A stretch of DNA of 64,000 nucleotides from Devosia enhydra (lineage in GTDB: Bacteria; Pseudomonadota; Alphaproteobacteria; Rhizobiales; Devosiaceae): positions 1-64,000 of the forward strand of contig NZ_FPKU01000001.1 of NCBI RefSeq assembly GCF_900119845.1. The letters run 5' to 3'. Both the position numbers and the translations under genes were made by a program. The notes under the pieces were generated by a model. That model was not told where the DNA came from. It did not search any database and saw nothing but the letters and a program-made list of their open reading frames with translations. Below are positions 16,899-25,572 of this stretch, one piece after another; the stretch's first letter is position 1; each line of letters begins with the position of its first letter.

Positions 16899-18413
16899 TT
16901 ATTCGAAGCTGGCGCCGCGCAGGTTGATGATGGAGTCGGTGCGCGGCTCCCAGCTCAGCGTGGCATCGACGGCATAGATCAGCGGGGGCTGAAGCATCGG
17001 CAGATGCGGCGCCTCTTCCTTGATGATCGCGCCGGCCTGGGCATAGATGGCCTTGCGCTCTTCGGCGTCGATGGTCTTGCGGCCGGCATCGAGCAGCGCA
17101 TCGAGCTCGGGGTTCGAATAATAGCTCTGATACTGGCCGGTATAGAGCAGCGGATACCAGACGAGATCGGGATCGCGCCCGCTCCAGCCCGGGAAGATAA
17201 TGCCTTCGCGGCCCTTGGCTTCAGAAACGGTGGCCCACACGCCCGGCTCGAGATAGTTGGGCTCGACCGTGATGCCGACCTCGGCGAGGAAGCCGATGGT
17301 GGCCTCCATGATCTCGCGATCCTTGAGGTAGCGACCCTGGCGGGAGGTCAGCGGGATGGTGAAGCCATCCGGATAGCCCGCTTCGGCCAGAAGTTCCTTG
17401 GCCTTTGCCGGATCGTAGGGATAGGGCTCCCAGCTGGCGTCATAGGCGAAGGCGTCGGTGGGCAGGGTCAGTGCGACGCGGGTACCGAGCCCGCCCAGCA
17501 GCGCTTCCTGGATGGCCGCGACATCGACGGCATAGTTGATCGCCTGACGCACCAGCTTGTTCTGGAGCGGGCTCTCCTTGAGCGTATCGAAGGCGTAGAA
17601 ATAGATGAAGTCGCTGCCCTTGGTGACGATCTTGGTGTCGCCCTGGTCGAGCGAGGCCACGTCCTCGGGCGGCACGTCGACGATGAGATCCACGCCGCCG
17701 GAGGTGAGTTCGGCGATGCGGGTGCGCACTTCCTTGATCGGGCGGAAGGTGACGCGCTCGATCTCGGGCGCACCGCCCCAATAATCCGGATTCGCCTCGA
17801 GCACGACGCGCTCATCCTTGAGCCACTCGACGAACTTGTAGGGGCCGGTCCCGACAGGGGCATTGACCAGCGCCTCGGGGCCATTGGCCTCGATATAGCC
17901 GGGCGGCACGATCAACGCGGCGAACGAGGCCTCGTAGAGCGAGAACAGCATGGTGGGGAAGGGGGCGGCGGTCTTGAAGTCGACGGTCATGTCGTCAACG
18001 ATCTCGACGGACTGGATCGCCGCGATGCGCGAGCGATAGGGCGCCTGGAAGGCCGGGTCGAGGGCGCGATCGAAGCTGAACTTGACGGCGGCGGCGTTGA
18101 ACGGCTCGCCATTGTGGAAGGTAACGCCTTCGCGCAGCTTGAAGCGCCAGGTTGTGGGCTCGGGGTTGCTCCACTCGGTGGCGAGCGCCGGCTGGAACTG
18201 CCCGGCCCCATCCATCGTCACCAGCGCGTCATAGAGCTGGAACATGATGTTGGCGGTCGGGAAGGCCGAATGCTTGGCCGGGTCCATCGTCAGGGCATCA
18301 TTGGCCTGGGCGATGACGATCTCTTCCTGCGCCACGGCCGGGCCGAATGCGGCGAGCAGGGCGGTGGTGCACAAAAGGGCGCCGGCAAGGCCGGTAGCAA
18401 GTCGTCGTTTCAT
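16899..18413 (-). CDS. ABC transporter substrate-binding protein, family 5 (dipeptide/nickel type)
   Basis: 504 aa from the chosen ATG (MKRRLATG), which starts a good signal peptide (LAGALLCTTALLAAFGPAVA, cleavage before QEE). Family 5 features: QANDALTMDPAKHSAFPTAN, the conserved segment RFKLREGVTFHNGEPFNAA, VGTGPYKFVEW and the late GWSGRDPDLVWYPLLY. The ligand may be a peptide, nucleoside, opine or glycoside; the enzymes downstream favour a nucleoside-containing or N-acylated compound. It is the first transporter gene, about 117 nt after the GH-like gene, with only a partly open frame in between. Confidence 0.92.
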   Translation of the reverse strand: MKRRLATGLAGALLCTTALLAAFGPAVAQEEIVIAQANDALTMDPAKHSAFPTANIMFQLYDALVTMDGAGQFQPALATEWSNPEPTTWRFKLREGVTFHNGEPFNAAAVKFSFDRALDPAFQAPYRSRIAAIQSVEIVDDMTVDFKTAAPFPTMLFSLYEASFAALIVPPGYIEANGPEALVNAPVGTGPYKFVEWLKDERVVLEANPDYWGGAPEIERVTFRPIKEVRTRIAELTSGGVDLIVDVPPEDVASLDQGDTKIVTKGSDFIYFYAFDTLKESPLQNKLVRQAINYAVDVAAIQEALLGGLGTRVALTLPTDAFAYDASWEPYPYDPAKAKELLAEAGYPDGFTIPLTSRQGRYLKDREIMEATIGFLAEVGITVEPNYLEPGVWATVSEAKGREGIIFPGWSGRDPDLVWYPLLYTGQYQSYYSNPELDALLDAGRKTIDAEERKAIYAQAGAIIKEEAPHLPMLQPPLIYAVDATLSWEPRTDSIINLRGASFE

Positions 18414-18530
18414 CGGGTCACCTCGGGTTGCGAGCCTGCCTGCCGCCTCGGGCAGCGCAGAGGCTGGGGATGGAAAAACCATTAGGCCGACCGGTTGTCC
18501 CGGCTCTCTTGCGTTGCTTGCGACCCTGGC

Positions 18531-20579
18531 TCATGTCCGGTCCTCCACCAGAGCCAGGGCTGCAAAATCGGTAAGGCCGGGCAGGGCGATCTCAGTCCAC
18601 GCACCGTCGCGCCTTATGGGAAGAGGCAGGCCCGTCGCCATGTCGAGCGCTTGGGCGAGCGCCATCTTCACCTGCACGGCAAAGCCTGCGAGCGCCATCG
18701 GTTCGGCGAAGGGCGAGCCCATGGGCCCTGATGTGTTGATGAGGTGCAGGAAACCTCCGCGCGGATGGGCCATCAGCACGGCCTCGATGCCGCTCATGCC
18801 GTGCAGCCATATCGGGGCCTCGCCGGCAGTCTCGCTCATAAGAGCGCCGAGAAGCGCTCCGCAATCTGGCACGCCGGCCCGGCCGAAAAGCGCACCACAG
18901 CGCCAGGGCAGCCAGTGGACGACGCCCTCGCCGTGCCTGCGGGTGGCAAGGCCCGCCGGCCCTGGCGGTCCATCTACCGAGGTGAATTCAGGCGCGTTGT
19001 TGCTGTAGGGCCCGAGGAGCGGCATGCGCTGCTGCCAATCCTGCGCGAGGTCGGGCGCCCAGAGCGGCCCATCGGCACCGATGAAGGGCAGGCTGCCGAG
19101 CCCGAGCGCCTCGGCATCATCGCCCAGCGCGAAATACCCACCTGAAGCATTGCGGGATGCGCCGGGCAGCGCTGGCAGCGCAGCGAGCGCCGGGGTCGCG
19201 CGAGGGCTGCCATCGGCATCATGGGCGCCGGTGTCGCCGGTGACGATCAGCGCGCCGCCGCCCGCAACGAAGGCGTCGATGGCAGCGGCGTCCTCAGCAC
19301 CGATGCAGGAGACAGCGGGGAGGATGAGGAGCGAGAGGCCCTCGATCCGGTCGGCCGTGACGGCGCCCGACGCAAGGATGTCGAGCGGATGGCCGAGCGC
19401 GGCGACAAGGCTGAAAAGCCCGCGGAATTCGGCCACATGCCCCATTCCCTGCGGATCGCCGGCCGGCCGGCCCGCATCGGGGCCCCAGAGCCGGCTCGCC
19501 TCCGAGCGCAGGATGCCGATGGTCGCTTTCGGCCGGGCCGCGCCGTACCAGTCCGCATGAGCGGCGAGGTGCCGCCCCAGTCGCTTGATCGCGGGCAGGG
19601 CCCGGTCATCATCCTGCGCCAGCGTGCCATTGATGGCGGGAATGACGCCTGCGCCATGTGCGGCCGCCTGAATGGCGCTCGCCATCAGCCGGGCGGGCGG
19701 CAGCGCCACCTGCCGGCTGGCAAAGAACCCCGAACTCGATTGCACGAGGAGCGGCGAAAGGCCCGGCTTCAGTGCACGCCCAAGCAGCGCTTCTTCAGCC
19801 GGCCAGTGCCGCCATGTCGGCTGCGGATCAACCGGGTTGACCACCAGTGGGTTGGAGATCTGCGCGCTCCAGAGGTCGGCGATCTGCGCCATTGCCGGCA
19901 GGTTCCAGCCGTCGCGCACATGGTGATAGGGCACGAAGGCAAGGTCGGGGTCGCGGGCATGGATGTGGTCGGCGATCGCCCGGGCAGTCCCTGCGAGAAC
20001 GCGCTGCCGCCAGCTCTCGTAGGCCGGCGTTCGCGTGCCCTTGGCAGGCACGGATGCGCCGGTTGCCGCTTGCACCTCGGCCTCGCAGCGGGCGCAGAAG
20101 CAGCGCGGCACGGTGAAATAATTGAAGAAGAACCCGTCCGGCCGATAGCGGTCGAGAATTTCGTCGAGAATGGCGAAGACATTCTCGCCCCACACCGGGC
20201 CGGTGGCGCAGGCCTGCGGCATCTCCCATACTTCGGCGAACCCGCCTTCGGCGTCGCGTACGAGGCTGTCGGGACGGAGACCCTTGGCCTCCGGGCGGAG
20301 CTTAGAGAGATCCATCCGCACCAGCGCCCTGAGGCCGGCCGGACGCGCCGCCTCAAGCAGGCGCCCGAGGAAATCGCCCTCGATATGCGGATTGACGGTC
20401 TGCCCGTGACCGGCATTCGGATACCAGGCCGAAAAGCCGCCTCCCATGGCGATATAGGTATCGGCGCCCATTTCGAGCGCCTCATCGACCAGCCGCGCCG
20501 GATCGAGCCCGATGGCGTCGGTCTCGCGCAAAAGGTGCTGGAAGCCGCGCAGCGGCCGCTCGAAGTGCCACCCGCTCAT
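18531..20579 (-). CDS. GH42-like / hypothetical glycosyl hydrolase with beta-galactosidase trimerisation-like domain
   Basis: 682 aa, no signal peptide, so cytoplasmic. The N-terminal half (to about 330) looks like a TIM-barrel of the hypothetical glycosyl hydrolase 6 type: ALVRMDLSKLRPE, PDGFFFNYF followed by a CFCARCEAE pair of cysteines. The middle (about 380-490) resembles the GH42 trimerisation (glutaminase-like) domain: LSLLILPAVSCIGAEDAAAI and GGGALIVTGDTG. The ATG overlaps the amidohydrolase stop as ATGA. I cannot point to a catalytic acid with certainty. It may act on a sugar-containing imported compound; function unproven. Confidence 0.68.
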   Translation of the reverse strand: MSGWHFERPLRGFQHLLRETDAIGLDPARLVDEALEMGADTYIAMGGGFSAWYPNAGHGQTVNPHIEGDFLGRLLEAARPAGLRALVRMDLSKLRPEAKGLRPDSLVRDAEGGFAEVWEMPQACATGPVWGENVFAILDEILDRYRPDGFFFNYFTVPRCFCARCEAEVQAATGASVPAKGTRTPAYESWRQRVLAGTARAIADHIHARDPDLAFVPYHHVRDGWNLPAMAQIADLWSAQISNPLVVNPVDPQPTWRHWPAEEALLGRALKPGLSPLLVQSSSGFFASRQVALPPARLMASAIQAAAHGAGVIPAINGTLAQDDDRALPAIKRLGRHLAAHADWYGAARPKATIGILRSEASRLWGPDAGRPAGDPQGMGHVAEFRGLFSLVAALGHPLDILASGAVTADRIEGLSLLILPAVSCIGAEDAAAIDAFVAGGGALIVTGDTGAHDADGSPRATPALAALPALPGASRNASGGYFALGDDAEALGLGSLPFIGADGPLWAPDLAQDWQQRMPLLGPYSNNAPEFTSVDGPPGPAGLATRRHGEGVVHWLPWRCGALFGRAGVPDCGALLGALMSETAGEAPIWLHGMSGIEAVLMAHPRGGFLHLINTSGPMGSPFAEPMALAGFAVQVKMALAQALDMATGLPLPIRRDGAWTEIALPGLTDFAALALVEDRT

Positions 20580-22051
20580 TCCGCCCGCTCCTTAGCCAGT
20601 CGCTGCCGCATGCGGGTTATGGGCCCGGCCATGCGGGCGGCCATGGCGTAGTCGGCTTCGGTGTCGCTGAGGCGGGCCGCTGCCAGCTCACGCGCTTCGG
20701 CCCATATGGCAGTCTGGTCGATGCGGCTGGCGCGCCCGGCCTGCATCACCGTCTCGCCGGCCACGAGCACCTGATCGATGACGATCGAAGCTCCCGACAG
20801 CACGATCTGCCGCGCCGGATCGAGCAGCGGCACAAGGGCCGGGCTGTCGTGGCGGATGAGGGTGAGATCGGCCGCAAGCCCCGGCGCGATCCGGCCCGTG
20901 ACCAATTTGAGGCCGATGACGTCGGCGCTGCCGGCTGTCGCAAGGTGCAGGGCGCGGGCAGGGCCCGTCCAGCGCTCGGGCCCGGCGGTAACGAGATTGC
21001 CCAGCAGAGCTGCCCATTTGGTGGTTTCGAGAAGATTTGCGCTGTCATTGCAGCAGCAGCTGTCGGTGCCTAGCCCCACCCTGATGCCGCGCGCGAGCAT
21101 GCCATGGAGCGGGCAGAAGCCGCTGCCGAGCCGCGCGTTGGAAACCGGATTGTGGACGATGCCCGCGCCGGCGTCTGCCAGGCGGTCGAGATCGGCATCA
21201 CCAAGCCAGATGGCGTGGGCAAAGCTCGTGCGCGGACCCATCAGCCCAATTTCGCCAAGCCGCGCCAGCGTGCCCCCGGGGTGCCGGTCTCCGATTGCGC
21301 GCTGCGCTTCGGTTTCGAGCAAGTGCATGTGCACCGGCAGCTTGCGGTGACGGGCGAGCGCGGCGATCCGGTCGAGCAGGTCATCACTGCAACGCTGCGG
21401 CGCCGATGGGCCGAGGGCGCAATGGATGCGATCGGATTTGCCCTGCCAGCGCGCAATAAAGCCGTCAGCGATGGCCATCTGGTCGCCGGCGGGCAGGGGA
21501 CGGCGCCGGCCCCAGCCGGCGATGTCGTCGCCTCCGATGTCGGTCGGGGTGAGCGGCAGCGTCTCGGCTACGGGAATGTCGGCGAGGATCGGGGCCATCA
21601 CCACCCGCATGCCGATGTCGCGATAGGCGCTGGCGGCGGCATCCAGCACGGGCCCGTCGATATCCGGGGAGACGCGGATATGGTCGAGTACGGTGGTGGT
21701 GCCGCTCGCCAGCATCTCGATGGCCCCGAGCATCGCCGAAACATAGGCTTCGCGCGGGCTGCGGCGCTCGCGGCCGGCCGCCGAATGCAGCGACCACAGT
21801 TCGAGCGGCAGCAGGGGCGCAGAGGAGCGGATGAGCGTATCGGGTGAATGGAAATGGGCATTGACGAGCCCGGGTACAGCAATCAGCCCCCGCCCGTCGA
21901 TGACGTTGTCATTGTCACTGGGAGCGATCGAGCCCGGGGCGGCGAGGGCGGTGATGCGTCCGGCGGCGATGGCGATGTCGTGGGGGCGCAGCTGCCACTG
22001 GCCGCCCTCCTCTATGAGGCAGTCGATCGCTCTGATCAGACGCTCAGCCAT
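20576..22051 (-). CDS. Amidohydrolase, cytosine/SAH-deaminase-like (second copy)
   Basis: 491 aa from the ATG at 22051; the frame stays open well upstream, into the LysR gene, but that part is not family-like. Metal ligands: LVNAHFHSPDTL, PVHMHLLETE, FAHAIWLGD and VGLGTDSCCCND, with IVHNPVSNARLGSG. A run of three cysteines follows the catalytic Asp, where most relatives have N or S. A ~35-residue C-terminal extension rich in Arg/Met follows the usual composite barrel. It is the first gene of the thirteen-gene minus-strand run and lies divergent from the LysR gene. It shares only family-level similarity with the amidohydrolase at 9685. Confidence 0.83.
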   Translation of the reverse strand: MAERLIRAIDCLIEEGGQWQLRPHDIAIAAGRITALAAPGSIAPSDNDNVIDGRGLIAVPGLVNAHFHSPDTLIRSSAPLLPLELWSLHSAAGRERRSPREAYVSAMLGAIEMLASGTTTVLDHIRVSPDIDGPVLDAAASAYRDIGMRVVMAPILADIPVAETLPLTPTDIGGDDIAGWGRRRPLPAGDQMAIADGFIARWQGKSDRIHCALGPSAPQRCSDDLLDRIAALARHRKLPVHMHLLETEAQRAIGDRHPGGTLARLGEIGLMGPRTSFAHAIWLGDADLDRLADAGAGIVHNPVSNARLGSGFCPLHGMLARGIRVGLGTDSCCCNDSANLLETTKWAALLGNLVTAGPERWTGPARALHLATAGSADVIGLKLVTGRIAPGLAADLTLIRHDSPALVPLLDPARQIVLSGASIVIDQVLVAGETVMQAGRASRIDQTAIWAEARELAAARLSDTEADYAMAARMAGPITRMRQRLAKERAE

Positions 22052-22129
22052 TGCCTCGTTCCGTCCTCCGGGCCCCTCTGCCCGTGGCCCGACACTGGTC
22101 CCGTGGCGGGGGACAGGGAATATGCGTTT

Positions 22130-22150
22130 GTGGAAAGAGTGCTTTTCCAC
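22130..22150. promoter_or_regulatory. Inverted repeat in the LysR/amidohydrolase divergent region
   Basis: GTGGAAA (22130-22136) and TTTCCAC (22144-22150) form a perfect 7-bp inverted repeat with a 7-nt centre. It is 79 nt before the amidohydrolase ATG and 120 nt before the LysR ATG, a usual place for a LysR box. Assignment to the adjacent LysR is inference. Confidence 0.5.
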
Positions 22151-22270
22151 TATGCCGCTTCTCTGAGCGCGGCGACGTGCTGCCGCTTTATTGTGCGGTC
22201 TGAGCCGCCCGTTTGCAATTCGACCGGGGAGCGCTACAGTGCCCACTAGCGTCAGCGATCGTCCGGCTTC

Positions 22271-23152
22271 ATGAACAAATTCAATGACATGATCGCCTTT
22301 GCACGGGTTGCCGAACTGGGCAGCTTCACGGCCGCCGCCAAGGCGCTGGCGGTGACGACCTCCGCTGTCACGAAAAGCGTGGGGCGGCTCGAGGACGAGC
22401 TGGGCGTGCAGCTTTTGCACAGGACGACGCGCGTGCTGCACCTGACCGAGTCGGGCACGGTCTATTACGAGCGCTGTGTGAAACTGCTCAACGAGCTCGA
22501 AGAGGCCGAGGCCGAAATCCGCGAGGCCAATGCCGCCCCGACCGGCACCGTGCGCATCTGCCTGCCGCCCTCCTTCGGGCGCACGACCCTCGTGCCGGCG
22601 CTGGGCGATTTCTTCGCGCGCTATCCGGGGGTCAAGCTCGAGGTGAACCTTAAGGGACAGACGGCCAATCCGCTCGAAGGTGGCTATGACCTGACCGTGC
22701 ATTCGGGCCGGCTGGCCGATTCCGGGCTCATCAACCGGCTGCTGATCCGCGGGCCGCAAAAGACGGTGGCCTCGCCCGCCTATCTCGAACGTCACGGCAC
22801 GCCAAAGCGGCCCGAGGATCTTCTGACGCACAACTGCATCGTGGGCGGGTTCGGGCCGGCATGGCCGTTCCGCAACCCGTCGGGCGGGTCGGATGTGCTC
22901 AAGGTTTCGGGCAATCTCACCACCGACAGCGGCGATGTGCTGCGCGAGGCGGCGGTGACGGGGATCGGAATCGCACAGGCGACCTGGTGGATCTTTCGCG
23001 AGGACCTGAAGGCGGGCCGGCTCGTCTCGCTGCTCGAACCCTACGAGACCGAGGCCGATCCGATATCGGTGGTGTTTCCAGCCAATCGTCGCGTGCCGGC
23101 CAAGGTCCGGGCGCTGGTCGATTTCCTGCTCGAATTGAGCCGAGGCGGCTGA
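22271..23152 (+). CDS. LysR-family transcriptional regulator
   Basis: 293 aa. N-terminal winged helix-turn-helix MIAFARVAELGSFTAAAKAL with recognition helix TTSAVTKSVGRLEDELG and wing LLHRTTRVLHLTESG; the effector domain begins near residue 90 (TGTVRICLPPSFGR). It resembles the AaeR/DmlR-like LysR subgroup. It is transcribed divergently from the catabolic operon at 20576-22051 and likely controls it and itself. It ends 8 nt from the stop of the convergent truncated gene. Confidence 0.92.
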   Translation: MNKFNDMIAFARVAELGSFTAAAKALAVTTSAVTKSVGRLEDELGVQLLHRTTRVLHLTESGTVYYERCVKLLNELEEAEAEIREANAAPTGTVRICLPPSFGRTTLVPALGDFFARYPGVKLEVNLKGQTANPLEGGYDLTVHSGRLADSGLINRLLIRGPQKTVASPAYLERHGTPKRPEDLLTHNCIVGGFGPAWPFRNPSGGSDVLKVSGNLTTDSGDVLREAAVTGIGIAQATWWIFREDLKAGRLVSLLEPYETEADPISVVFPANRRVPAKVRALVDFLLELSRGG

Positions 23153-23160
23153 ACGGACTG

Positions 23161-23870
23161 TCAGCGGCCGGTGGTGGCCGCCGCGTAGATCGCATCGACA
23201 AGGTCCTGCGCCCGCATCAGGTCTGCGAGCGTGGCCGACTGCACCCGCCGAACGGCGGCAAACTCCGCCATGGTGGCGCCAAAGCCTGCATACTGGGCAG
23301 AAGAAGGTGGGCTCGCATGCCGCTCCAGCCGGGCGAAGGCCGCGATGTCGCCGTCGAGTGTGGCGTGCCAGTGATTGACTACGGTGTCGGTCAGGTCCGT
23401 TTCGCCGCCGCCCGTGTCGAGCGTTAGGCTGCCGCGATGCGATACCCTGATGATGCCCGAGGTGCCGTGCAGCTCGGTGAACACTTGCGGCGCCACGTCT
23501 GCCCTCGTGCCGGAGATGCGGATGGTGCCGGTCACATCGCCCATCTCGACCAGCGCCGCGCCAAAATCATCGGCGTCCTGGCCGGGATGAAAGCGGGTCG
23601 CGGCGATGCCGATGGCGGCAGTGATCGGGCGCCCGCAGAGCCAGCTCATCTGGTCGATCACATGCACGCCCTGTACCAGCCACATGCCGCCGCCGGTGGC
23701 CCGCAGCTTGTGCCAGTCGCGGCGCTCATCGGCGTTCCAGGGAATGATGCGGCGGCCCTCGACGGAGACGAGATCGCCAATGGCGCCTTCTGCCACCAGC
23801 TTTAGCGCGGTGATATGGTGCGGGTTCCTGCAGGTCGATCTCGGCTGCGCGCCAGCTCCTGCTGCTATAT
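23161..23870 (-). pseudogene. Truncated Gfo/Idh/MocA oxidoreductase (C-terminal domain only)
   Basis: From a GTG at 23796 the frame gives 211 aa matching the C-terminal domain of Gfo/Idh/MocA sugar oxidoreductases (GAIGDLVSVEGRR, GGGMWLVQGVHVIDQMSWL, ELHGTSGIIRVSHRG). Family resemblance continues upstream without a start codon (RNPHHITALKLVAEG) to about 23835, then the frame meets a stop near 23870. The whole N-terminal NAD-binding Rossmann domain (about 120 residues) is missing, so it cannot be an active dehydrogenase. The break lies where base composition changes toward an AT-rich segment. Most likely a deletion relic. Confidence 0.7.
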
Positions 23871-24050
23871 CTTACCTAACATCCGACACCGACGTGCTGC
23901 GCGATCAGATCCAACGGAATTCGTCAGGCAGACGGTGGGATGACACTGTGGGCTACGATAGCATCACGCTCTTGCCCGGGCGACAACCCGATGTTCCCCG
24001 CTGGCGCAAGATCATCCTGGGCGCGAGGGTGCTGATGCTGGGCGCGGATG

Positions 24051-24075
24051 AAAAAGCCCGACACTGGGCCGGGCT
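24051..24075 (-). terminator. Rho-independent terminator of the outer-membrane protein gene
   Basis: On the minus strand AGCCCG, a 9-nt loop and CGGGCT are followed directly by TTTT. It lies 27 nt after the stop codon of the beta-barrel gene, the expected place. Confidence 0.75.
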
Positions 24076-24101
24076 GATCTGATTGAACCGATGGCAACCG
24101 G

Positions 24102-24839
24102 TCAGAACCTGTAGCTGATACCGACATTAGCGGTGGTCTGGCTCCAGCCCGCGTTCACATTGCCATCAAAGGTCGGATAGCTCTGCTGGAGGAACTCGGT
24201 GTAACGCACCTCTGCCCGACCGATCCAGTTCTGGGTGAAGGCATATTCGGCGCCCAGGCCAACCGTCCAGCCGACATGCGTTCTGGTCTCGCTGCTGCTC
24301 GGGATGGGATCGGACTCATTAAACCCGCTATTGGTCAGTGTGCCATCGGCAAAGGCCACGCCAGCGGTGCCGTAAAGCAGTGCATTGTCAATTGCATAGC
24401 CAGTCCGGGCCCGCAGGGAACCCTGCCAGTGGCTCGTCAGTCCCAGCGTGCGGAGCGAGAAGCCTTCACGATAGATGCCTTGGGCACCGCCGCTGATATC
24501 GGCGTAGTCGAGGTCGCCCTCGAAACCCAGCACGATGCCGCTCGGAAGCTGATGGGTATAGCCGGCATGAATGCCACCGACAAAACCGCTCATGTCGAAG
24601 GCGTCGGCGCCAGGGAAAGGGCCGCCGGGAAAGCCGGGGAAGCTGGGGGCGCTCGGGAACAAACCGCTCTGATCATCAGTCTCGTCGCCCCAGCCATAAC
24701 CGGCATGCAGGCCGATATATGGGCCAGTCCAGTCAAAGGTGGAAACCGGAGCCGGATAAATCGGGCTGACCATCGAAAGGTCTGCGGCATAGGCGCTCGT
24801 GCTCACAGTGAGCGCCGCAAGGGCAAGGTAAATCTTCAT
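24102..24839 (-). CDS. Outer-membrane beta-barrel protein (Omp25/RopB-like porin family)
   Basis: 245 aa. Signal peptide MKIYLALAALTVSTSAYA with an AXA-type site, then the mature start ADLSMVSPIYPAP typical of rhizobial Omp25/RopB-like proteins. Alternating aromatic beta-strands (WTGPYIGLHAGYGWG, FVGGIHAGYTHQ) and a C-terminal phenylalanine (NVGISYRF), the outer-membrane assembly signal. A Gly/Pro/Phe-rich loop (residues about 60-80) is probably extracellular. The start at 24839 has a perfect AAGGAGGT 8 nt upstream. It has its own promoter region and terminator. Its leader is markedly AT-rich compared with neighbours. Confidence 0.88.
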   Translation of the reverse strand: MKIYLALAALTVSTSAYAADLSMVSPIYPAPVSTFDWTGPYIGLHAGYGWGDETDDQSGLFPSAPSFPGFPGGPFPGADAFDMSGFVGGIHAGYTHQLPSGIVLGFEGDLDYADISGGAQGIYREGFSLRTLGLTSHWQGSLRARTGYAIDNALLYGTAGVAFADGTLTNSGFNESDPIPSSSETRTHVGWTVGLGAEYAFTQNWIGRAEVRYTEFLQQSYPTFDGNVNAGWSQTTANVGISYRF

Positions 24840-24847
24840 GGCAATTG

Positions 24848-24855
24848 ACCTCCTT
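24848..24855 (-). promoter_or_regulatory. Consensus ribosome binding site of the beta-barrel gene
   Basis: AAGGAGGT on the minus strand, 8 nt before ATG. It is the best Shine-Dalgarno I noticed in the window and fixes the start of this gene, suggesting high expression. Confidence 0.8.
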
Positions 24856-24899
24856 ATGTTATGAAAGACATCAATTAACATAGTGATCAATGAAATGAA

Positions 24900-25030
24900 G
24901 TGACATTTATGTCACCATAAATGCATAAAGTATGAAATTTATTCAAGGCCCATAATGTATCATGCAGATTATATCAAAAAATACCTAGCTATATTGTCAC
25001 AAAATTGCAGGAAGTGACAGTTTCTGTCGC
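24900..25030 (-). promoter_or_regulatory. AT-rich leader with TATAAT box and TGTCAC/GTGACA palindromes
   Basis: On the minus strand a TATAAT box lies at 24973-24968 with no good -35 box 17 bp upstream. Two palindromes flank it: GTGACA-TTTA-TGTCAC (24900-24915, perfect) and GTGACAG-TTT-CTGTCGC (25014-25030, one mismatch); another TGTCAC lies at 24995-25000. The layout suggests an activator-dependent promoter with a downstream operator. The regulator is unknown. The stretch 24840-25195 has no gene. Confidence 0.5.
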
Positions 25031-25195
25031 AGTGTGTCAAAACGATATTGATGAAACTGACATGATGACGCCTCTTCCTTCAATTTCTGTCGGCCACTGC
25101 CCCCAGTTCTGGGTGTTATTCACCGCGTGCCCGGGCGTGCTGGATTTTTCGCGCTCGTAGCGAATCGCATTGCCTTGGCCTCCAGCTCCGCTGGT

Positions 25196-25459
25196 CTAGT
25201 CCAGCACGCGACCTATTCTGGTTTCATTGGCGCGTGCAGCTTCGCAACCGATGGCGACAGAATGCGCCAGGAACTCGCTTTCGGTGTGGACGGAATAATG
25301 CGGCGGAGCCGCCACGATGGCGTCGGGCCTGGCCTTCACCATCGCCTGCCCGCTGGCCATGAGATGGGCCGTGCCGGCTCCGAAGACTGCGATCAGCACG
25401 TGCGCAGTCGCCCCGCCGCCAACCACGAGAATGTCCGCCTTGAGTGAAATGGTCGTCAT
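25196..25459 (-). pseudogene. Chimeric remnant: FAD-oxidoreductase N-terminus joined to a DapA-family fragment
   Basis: An 87-codon frame. The first ~18 residues (MTTISLKADILVVGGG) look like the start of an FAD-dependent oxidoreductase dinucleotide fold. From about residue 22 it changes to a DapA-family pattern (LIAVFGAGTAH, then DAIVAAPPHYSVHTESEFLAH, compare the PPYY region of dihydrodipicolinate synthase-like lyases). It then stops. Neither domain could fold alone. I read it as the scar of a deletion that fused two genes. The homology calls are by eye and moderate. Confidence 0.4.
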
Positions 25460-25509
25460 GGTGTCCGTTCAGAAGTGCGTTGCCGAGGTGCCGCTACGGC
25501 AGAACGAGA

Positions 25510-25531
25510 CAGCCCCGCGTTGGCGGGGCTG
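25510..25531 (-). terminator. Terminator of the fucose-like operon
   Basis: Perfect 9-bp stem CAGCCCCGC/GCGGGGCTG around GTTG, 41 nt after the stop of the Zn-dehydrogenase, followed on the minus strand by a T-rich TCTCGTTCT. It closes the minus-strand operon that starts near 33640. Confidence 0.7.
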
Positions 25532-25572
25532 TTCGGCGTGCTAAGATCATCTTTGGCTGGAGCGGTGCCCGA

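Noticed and set aside
14103-18485. Very long plus-strand open frames (750 and 703 codons) opposite the transporter genes
   Set aside because: They lie exactly antisense to clear DppB/DppC/SBP genes, have low-complexity His/Arg/Gly/Asp composition and no family motifs; typical GC-rich shadows.
25127-25447. Plus-strand frame in the AT-rich/scarred region
   Set aside because: No recognisable domain and it is antisense to the DapA/FAD remnant.
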